Assembly: GCA_017540385.1 (NCBI GenBank)
Contig: JAFYBD010000253.1
Location: 1-11,970, forward strand
Source: Lentisphaeria bacterium
GTDB taxonomy: Bacteria > Verrucomicrobiota > Lentisphaeria > Victivallales > UBA1829
DNA length: 11,970 nucleotides
Direction: 5' to 3'
The translations under genes were made by a program, and so were the position numbers. The notes beneath the pieces were generated by a model. That model was not told where the DNA came from, did not search any database, and worked only from the letters and a program-made list of their open reading frames with translations. The first letter of the stretch is position 1. Every line of letters begins with the position of its first letter. Positions 7,702 to 11,970 of the stretch are shown in pieces.

Positions 7702-8841
7702 TCAGTCCCGGGCCGTTTCCGTTTTGTTCCGCGACCGCAGCGTGATCTCCGTGATCTCCGACGGCACGCCGAGCCGGAACATGAATCCGTTCCACAGACC
7801 CGCGCCGTTGCTCACGTACAGCGTCATGCCGTTGACTTCGTACAGCCCGGAGACGAATCCTTTGTTGAAGAGTTTCACGAGCAGCGCGGGCAGTCCGGCG
7901 ACCATGCCGCCGTGCGTGTGGCCGGAGAGCTGCAGCATGACGGGGTAGGCCGAGTAGTCGTGCGCGAATTGCGGCTTGTGGGCCAGCAGGACCACAGGGG
8001 CGCCTTCGGGCGCGCCTGCGAGCGTCTTGTCCAGGTCGGGCAGTTCGCGTCCCTCGTACATCTTGTTGTCCTTCGCCTCGTCGGGCACGCCCGCGATCAC
8101 GATCTCCGCGCCGTTGTGTTCGATCACGGCGTGCCGGTTCAGCAGAGATTCGATCCCGACCGAATCCAGGAATTCGAGCCATTCCTCGAACCCGCGGAAG
8201 TATTCGTGGTTTCCGGGCGAGGAGTAGACCCCGTACTTCGCGTGCAGGTCGCCCAGCTGGTGCATGTTCGGCCGGATCTCCTCCGGCTTCAGGTCGCCGA
8301 GGTCGCCCCCGAGCAGAATCACGTCCGGCCGCAGCGCGTTGGCGCGGCAGACCACGGTCCACAGGTAATTCCGCGAACTCGTCCGGCTGACGTGGATGTC
8401 GCTGATGTAGACGATCTTGAACCCGTCGAGCCCGGCGGGGATGTCCCGCACCAGCTCCACGCGTTTGACCTGCGGCGGTTTGACCGCGCAGTATTCGCCC
8501 CATGCCGCCAGGACGCCCGAAACGGCCAGGATGCCCGCCAGGGCGTACCGGTTCCATTTCCCCGGCTTCTTCCCCCGGCTCCGCAGAAACAATACGGCCA
8601 GGTCCCGCACGAACAGCATCGGCGTGGCGAAGATCAGCGTCCCGGAGAGCCACGCGGCCGGGAGCAGCGCCGGACGCGGCAGGATGCCCGTGAACAGGAT
8701 CACCTGCATCCCGATGGCGAGGAAGAAGAGCAGCAGGGCAGTCACCGCCCGCAGGAAGCGTTTGAGCGGCAGACTGAATCCGATGCTGCACGGGGCGTAG
8801 GCGACGGTGAGGAGCAGGAGCAGGATGAAAAAGAGTTTCAT
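7702..8841 (-). CDS. Membrane-anchored calcineurin-like metallophosphoesterase
   Basis: The 379-residue protein has an N-terminal membrane domain of about four spans (roughly 2-22, 31-53, 58-86 and 98-118). A metallophosphoesterase domain follows, resembling the YkuE/YaeI group. The metal-site signature is complete: SDIH (D148, H150), GGDLGD (D180), GNHEY (N211, H212), AHKP (H288) and GHTHGG (H308, H310). Related enzymes hydrolyse phosphoesters, and some YaeI-type members act on lipid-linked substrates such as UDP-diacylglucosamine. The substrate here is unknown. Which side of the membrane the catalytic domain faces is inferred, not shown. ATG 8841 has no strong Shine-Dalgarno sequence. The gene is a single unit facing away from the exported hydrolase at 9024, and its 3' end lies 3 bp from rsmE. 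Confidence 0.9.
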   Translation of the reverse strand: MKLFFILLLLLTVAYAPCSIGFSLPLKRFLRAVTALLLFFLAIGMQVILFTGILPRPALLPAAWLSGTLIFATPMLFVRDLAVLFLRSRGKKPGKWNRYALAGILAVSGVLAAWGEYCAVKPPQVKRVELVRDIPAGLDGFKIVYISDIHVSRTSSRNYLWTVVCRANALRPDVILLGGDLGDLKPEEIRPNMHQLGDLHAKYGVYSSPGNHEYFRGFEEWLEFLDSVGIESLLNRHAVIEHNGAEIVIAGVPDEAKDNKMYEGRELPDLDKTLAGAPEGAPVVLLAHKPQFAHDYSAYPVMLQLSGHTHGGMVAGLPALLVKLFNKGFVSGLYEVNGMTLYVSNGAGLWNGFMFRLGVPSEITEITLRSRNKTETARD

Positions 8842-8911
8842 GGATGGCGTCCGATATCGTTGGATCAGCCGGCGCGGGGCCGGAATGTGGGCGGAGAATC
8901 AACTTTTTCAT

Positions 8912-8939
8912 AATTTACTTGCATTTTCCTCTTTTTCAA
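8912..8939 (-). promoter_or_regulatory. Possible promoter of the phosphoesterase gene
   Basis: On the minus strand TTGAAA (8939-8934) and TAAATT (8917-8912) are 16 bp apart, about 70 nt upstream of ATG 8841. The -10 matches consensus at only four of six positions. It stands back to back with the plus-strand promoter at 8943. Confidence 0.4.
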
Positions 8940-8942
8940 GGT

Positions 8943-8970
8943 TTGATTTTTCGATTTTGCATAGTATATT
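8943..8970 (+). promoter_or_regulatory. Promoter of the exported MBL-fold gene
   Basis: TTGATT (8943-8948) and TATATT (8965-8970) have a 16-bp spacer, the same hexamers and spacing as the dapL promoter. ATAGTA (8961-8966) and TACTAT (8980-8985) form a short inverted repeat overlapping the -10 and start region, a possible but weak operator. Confidence 0.65.
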
Positions 8971-9023
8971 GTAGGAACGTACTATTTCGCATCGCCGCAA
9001 CACCCTAACTTTCGAGGTGATAT

Positions 9024-9881
9024 ATGAAATTTTGGACAGCTATGGCAGCGCTCGTGTGTGCAGGTTCCGCCGTTTTCGCCGCGGATTCCCCCGACGTGAA
9101 GAAGTTCACGTTCCAGAACGACGTGGAGGTCTATGCCATCCGCGACAAGGCCACCACGATGAAAGGCTCCCTCTTCTCCGATTATACCAAGACCTCCTCG
9201 CTCAAGAAGGACGCTCTGAAGAAGGAGTATCCGTCCTCCGTGAACTGCTTCGTGCTGCGGCTGAACTTCAAGACGTTCCTCATCGACGCCGGCAACTTCG
9301 ACGAGAAGGGCTCGCTGGTCACAAAGCTCGCCACCATCAACGTCCGCCCGAAGAACGTCGACTACATCCTGCTCACGCACCTTCATCCCGACCACGTCGG
9401 GGGCCTGATCGACAAGGACGGCAAGGCCGTCTTCCCGAACGCGAAGGTCTACGTGACTTTCGAGGAGTGGAAGCACTGGAGCCCGATCATCGCCAAGCAG
9501 AAACCCGAGGAGATCCTCGCTAAATTCCACAACGCCTACAACGGCAGGATCCAGACCCTCAGCTTCGGCGAGCCCATCGTTTCCAACCTCTATGCCGTGA
9601 AGGCCGTCGGACACACCCCCGGCCACTGCTTCTACCGCTACAGCAACATCCGCTTCATCGGCGACCTGGTCCACGCGGTCGATCTGCAGGTCGAGCACCC
9701 CGAATACTGCGCGTCGTTCGACAACGACAAGAAGCAGGCGTACCAGACCCGCGTGGCCTCCCTCGAATCCCTGAGCAAGGACGGCAACCTCGTCTTCGGC
9801 GCGCACATCCCGTTCCCCGGCGCAGGCTACATCATGAAAGAAGGCAGCGGTTTCAAATTCGACCCCTACAAGGGGAAATGA
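9024..9881 (+). CDS. Exported metallo-beta-lactamase-fold hydrolase
   Basis: The 285-residue protein starts with a Sec-type signal peptide: positively charged start, hydrophobic core (about 4-18) and AVFA-AD cleavage near 19/20, so it should act in the periplasm or outside. The mature part is a metallo-beta-lactamase fold with a full two-metal site: THLHPDHVGG (H119, H121, D123, H124), GHTPGH (H197), GDLVH (D214) and GAHIPFPG (H261). The order and spacing resemble lactonase-like and related MBL hydrolases. No beta-lactamase or lactonase activity can be assigned from motifs alone, and the substrate is unknown. ATG 9024 is preceded by GAGGTGAT (9014-9021), a strong ribosome site. The gene is transcribed alone from its own promoter, divergent from the membrane phosphoesterase. 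Confidence 0.9.
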   Translation: MKFWTAMAALVCAGSAVFAADSPDVKKFTFQNDVEVYAIRDKATTMKGSLFSDYTKTSSLKKDALKKEYPSSVNCFVLRLNFKTFLIDAGNFDEKGSLVTKLATINVRPKNVDYILLTHLHPDHVGGLIDKDGKAVFPNAKVYVTFEEWKHWSPIIAKQKPEEILAKFHNAYNGRIQTLSFGEPIVSNLYAVKAVGHTPGHCFYRYSNIRFIGDLVHAVDLQVEHPEYCASFDNDKKQAYQTRVASLESLSKDGNLVFGAHIPFPGAGYIMKEGSGFKFDPYKGK

Positions 9882-9916
9882 TCTTCCGCGGATGCGAAAC
9901 CGTCTCCGGACCCGGC

Positions 9917-9952
9917 AAAACCGCTTTTTTTTCGAAAACGGCAGGTTTTTTT
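9917..9952 (+). terminator. Possible intrinsic terminator after the MBL-fold gene
   Basis: AAAACC (9917-9922) can pair with GGTTTT (9944-9949). The stem extends by GC over GC with one bulged A (9943), and the palindrome TTTTCGAAAA (9929-9938) lies in the loop. A T7 run ends the element at 9952. The stem is AT-rich and imperfect, so this is a weak call. Confidence 0.35.
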
Positions 9953-9974
9953 CGGATTTTTTGACGGAATGGTA

Positions 9975-10003
9975 TTTGCATTTCTCGGGAAATCCGGTAT
10001 AAT
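9975..10003 (+). promoter_or_regulatory. Promoter of the pseudopilin gene
   Basis: A perfect TATAAT (9998-10003) lies 17 bp after TTTGCA (9975-9980), which matches the -35 consensus at four of six positions. The leader would be about 100 nt and AT-rich. The TTGACG at 9961 is too far from the -10 (31 bp) to pair with it. Confidence 0.65.
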
Positions 10004-10092
10004 ATATATACTGCGGCATTTTCCGTTTCCGGACTGCCGCATGAATCACAGACGAAAAACAAGCTTAACATAAACCAAAAACAAACAACTTG

Positions 10093-10097
10093 AAAGG
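10093..10097 (+). promoter_or_regulatory. Ribosome binding site fixing the pseudopilin start
   Basis: AAAGG lies 10 nt before ATG 10108 but only 1 nt before the in-frame ATG 10099, and it overlaps the codons after TTG 10090. The spacing favours 10108, which also gives a short leader (MKHGKQA) typical of prepilins. Confidence 0.55.
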
Positions 10098-10107
10098 CAT
10101 GCCCAAA

Positions 10108-10968
10108 ATGAAACACGGCAAACAAGCTTTCACCCTGATTGAGCTGCTGGTCGTCATCTGCATCATTGCGATCCTGGCCGCCATGCTCCTGCCCGCTCTT
10201 CAGAGCGCCAGAGACAGCGCGTCCACGGCCACCTGCGTCAACAACCTCATGCAGTTCTCCAAGGCCTATCAGATGTATGCCACCACCTACAACGACTTCG
10301 TGCCCGCGAAGACCGCCCCGTTCTACTCCGGCGGCGGCAGTGGATGCGCCTGGGAAAATGCCCTCATCGACGTGATGGGCCAGGCCGGCAGCAACTCCTT
10401 CCGCCAGTCCTTCTACTGCGAAGCCGACGCCTCTCTCGACGACTCCGCCGCCACCGGCAACAAGAAGTCCTACAGCCTGAACAACCTTCAGGACGCGGTC
10501 CACCCCTACATCCCGTACACCCTCGATACCAACGGGAAGCTCAAAGACCTCACCGGCAAGTACAAAGGCTTCATCAGCGGCAACCGCACCACCTCCGTGC
10601 ACACCGCCTCCGACCTCATCGTCATCGGTGAAAACTGCGCCAAGAACAACAACTTCGGCGCCGCCGCCTACAGCGTCTCCGACGTGAACGCCTGCACCGG
10701 CACCGCCAGCAGCATTCAGGAAGCCGTCGCCATCTACCAGCGCCTCACCACCCACAAGACCGCCGGTCACCTCTTCCTCGACGGCCATGCCCAGCACGTG
10801 AAGCCGGAAAAGTCCCTTCCCCCGAAGAACAACTACCAGAACGTCGGCAAGAAGACTTCCATGTCCGACTCCAGCCCGACCGGCATCGCCTCCCAGGGCT
10901 GGGGCAGCTGGACCGACTGCCCCGAACGCAAGAAGGGCAACTCCTGCACTGGCACCTGCTACGATTGA
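10108..10968 (+). CDS. Type II secretion/type IV pilus-like pseudopilin with C-terminal DG motif
   Basis: The 286-residue precursor has a class III signal: leader MKHGKQA, then FTLIELLVV with the conserved glutamate at mature position 5 (E12), and a hydrophobic helix to about residue 30. Cleavage would fall between A7 and F8; alanine replaces the usual glycine at -1. After the helix, C43-x-NNL followed by Y57 and a YND-x-VP segment matches the G-type pseudopilin-like proteins abundant in Lentisphaerota and Planctomycetota. Near the C terminus H216 is followed by eight residues and D225-G226, a one-residue-shorter version of the H-X9-DG motif of that family. The tail is Lys/Cys-rich (C271, C280, C284). 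The protein probably sits in the inner membrane or assembles into a surface filament; its role is unknown. The gene has its own promoter and terminator and no secretion genes beside it. Confidence 0.9.
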   Translation: MKHGKQAFTLIELLVVICIIAILAAMLLPALQSARDSASTATCVNNLMQFSKAYQMYATTYNDFVPAKTAPFYSGGGSGCAWENALIDVMGQAGSNSFRQSFYCEADASLDDSAATGNKKSYSLNNLQDAVHPYIPYTLDTNGKLKDLTGKYKGFISGNRTTSVHTASDLIVIGENCAKNNNFGAAAYSVSDVNACTGTASSIQEAVAIYQRLTTHKTAGHLFLDGHAQHVKPEKSLPPKNNYQNVGKKTSMSDSSPTGIASQGWGSWTDCPERKKGNSCTGTCYD

Positions 10969-11037
10969 TGCTACTGTGCTGAACCGGACGCCGTCCGATG
11001 ACGGCCTCCGGCCCCAGATCCGATCGAGTTCTGTTTC

Positions 11038-11077
11038 AGGCGGTTTCCGGTTCATTCCGGAGACCGCCTTTCTTTTT
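11038..11077 (+). terminator. Strong intrinsic terminator between pseudopilin and aldo/keto reductase
   Basis: AGGCGGTTTCCGG (11038-11050) pairs with CCGGAGACCGCCT (11057-11069) as a 13-bp stem with one T-G wobble and a 6-nt loop TTCATT. A TTTCTTTTT run follows. It is 70 nt after the pseudopilin stop and its U-tract ends only 29 nt before ATG 11107, so it may also act as a leader attenuator for that gene. Confidence 0.88.
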
Positions 11078-11095
11078 CAAAACTCTTCCACATTC

Positions 11096-11102
11096 AGGAG
11101 GT
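11096..11102 (+). promoter_or_regulatory. Strong Shine-Dalgarno of the aldo/keto reductase
   Basis: AGGAGGT is a near-complete anti-16S match 4 nt before ATG 11107. It sets the start at the twin-arginine signal and shows that the gene is well translated if transcribed past the terminator. Confidence 0.8.
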
Positions 11103-11106
11103 CCAC

Positions 11107-11970
11107 ATGAATCGAAGAGAATTTCTGAAGAGCGCTGCGGCCGTTGCCACGCTCGGCGCGCTGACTCGCATCGCAGCCCAGACCGGGGTCGCCCCGGAAA
11201 CCGCCAAATCCTCCGAACCGAAAGGAGACGGGAAGAAGGTCGCACGGCGCAAATTCCGCGACACCGACCTCACGCTCCCGCTCCTCGGGTACGGCATGAT
11301 GCGGCTCCCGACGAAGAACGGCAAGATCGACCGGGAGGAAGCTCAGAAACTCGTCGACACGGCCATGGCCGCCGGGATCAACTATTTCGACACGGCCGAA
11401 CCGTATCACAACGGCGAGAGCCAGCAGTTCGCCGGCGAGGCCTTCAAGAAGTATCCGCGCGATTCCTACATGCTCGCCACCAAGCTCCCCATGTGGTCCA
11501 TCCGGACCGTGGCCGATGCGGAAAACATCTTCAAAGGCCAGCTGGCCTCCTGCAAGACCGAATACTTCGATTTCTACCTCGTCCACGCGCTGAACGCCAC
11601 GTCGTTCCGCACCTTCGAGGACCTCAAGCTCTACGACCTGCTGAAGAAGTACAAGGCCGAGGGGAAGATCAAACACCTCGGCTTCTCGTTCCACGACGCC
11701 CCCGAGGTCCTCGAGAACATCGTCAACGCGCACGAATGGGAATTCGCCCAGATCCAGCTGAATTTCGTCGACTGGGACCGCCAGAACGCCAAGCGCATGT
11801 ATGAATTCCTGACCTCGAAGAAGCTCCCCGTGATCGTGATGGAGCCCCTGCAGGGCGGCACGCTTGCGCAGCTCACCCCGCCCGCCGTCCAGATCCTGAC
11901 ACAGGCCGATCCGAAGGCCTCCGCGGCCTCCTGGGCGTTCCGTTACGCCGGGTCGCTCCCGAACGTCCTC
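11107..11970 (+). CDS. Tat-exported aldo/keto reductase, 3' truncated
   Basis: The frame is open to the window end; 288 residues are seen. The N terminus NRREFLKSA with R3/R4 and a following hydrophobic stretch is a twin-arginine signal, so export of a folded, cofactor-bound enzyme is predicted. A (beta/alpha)8 aldo/keto reductase domain starts near residue 46. It keeps the catalytic tetrad: D95 and Y100 in the FDTAEPYHNGES segment, K126 in ATKLP and H160 in YLVHAL. GKIKHLGFSFHD (187-198) and VMEPLQGG (244-251) are further family marks. Related Tat-type members carry a C-terminal 4Fe-4S ferredoxin segment, which would lie beyond the window and cannot be confirmed. The natural substrate is unknown. 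No promoter is visible between the terminator and the start. Confidence 0.88.
   Translation, partial: MNRREFLKSAAAVATLGALTRIAAQTGVAPETAKSSEPKGDGKKVARRKFRDTDLTLPLLGYGMMRLPTKNGKIDREEAQKLVDTAMAAGINYFDTAEPYHNGESQQFAGEAFKKYPRDSYMLATKLPMWSIRTVADAENIFKGQLASCKTEYFDFYLVHALNATSFRTFEDLKLYDLLKKYKAEGKIKHLGFSFHDAPEVLENIVNAHEWEFAQIQLNFVDWDRQNAKRMYEFLTSKKLPVIVMEPLQGGTLAQLTPPAVQILTQADPKASAASWAFRYAGSLPNVL

Noticed and set aside
7912..8913. A plus-strand open frame of 333 codons opposite the phosphoesterase
   Set aside because: The minus strand has the full metallophosphoesterase signature, and the plus product is Arg/Gln/Val-rich shadow sequence.
9961..9966. TTGACG as the -35 of the pseudopilin promoter
   Set aside because: It is 31 bp from the TATAAT at 9998, far outside the usable spacer range.
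9853..11055. A 400-codon minus-strand open frame over the pseudopilin
   Set aside because: It is Gly/Val-rich shadow sequence running across the pseudopilin promoter and a probable terminator. The plus strand has a clear pseudopilin.
10998..11804. A 268-codon plus-strand open frame in another frame over the reductase
   Set aside because: It runs through the terminator hairpin and is Arg/Pro-rich. The frame starting at 11107 has the ribosome site, Tat signal and catalytic tetrad.

Overview
The window is about 12 kb of GC-rich bacterial chromosome with short AT-rich promoter islands. The best guess for the host is a Lentisphaerota (Victivallales-like) anaerobe. Three things point that way: a pseudopilin of the FTLIELLVV / C-terminal DG-motif type that is greatly expanded in that group, an LL-diaminopimelate aminotransferase (a lysine/peptidoglycan route found in several PVC bacteria), and a pyruvate:ferredoxin oxidoreductase, which is an anaerobic enzyme. 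This placement rests on family knowledge, not on a search.

Layout from left to right. (1) 2-2116: C-terminal part of pyruvate:ferredoxin oxidoreductase (nifJ), 5' end outside the window, followed by a strong intrinsic terminator. (2) 2289-5547: a consensus sigma70-type promoter drives a 1059-residue membrane hybrid histidine kinase with a Lys/Pro-rich repeat in its periplasmic part, a Cys-containing PAS domain and a C-terminal receiver. (3) 5646-7698: a promoter, then dapL and rsmE in a probable two-gene operon. (4) 7702-8841, minus strand: a membrane-anchored calcineurin-like phosphoesterase, convergent with rsmE (3 bp apart). (5) 8943-9881: back-to-back promoters, then an exported metallo-beta-lactamase-fold hydrolase. 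(6) 9975-11077: a promoter, a single-gene pseudopilin and a strong terminator. (7) 11107-end: the start of a Tat-exported aldo/keto reductase, 3' end outside the window.

These genes do not form one pathway. They look like a run of short, mostly independent transcription units: central anaerobic metabolism, signalling, cell-wall amino-acid synthesis with rRNA modification, and several exported or surface proteins. No tRNA, rRNA, CRISPR array, insertion sequence, integrase or phage gene was seen. I found no convincing undescribed multi-gene system. The items most worth a second look are the kinase's unusual sensory architecture and the terminator that sits only 29 nt before the aldo/keto reductase start, leaving no room for a promoter of its own. 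All gene calls come from motif recognition by eye; no homology search was run.
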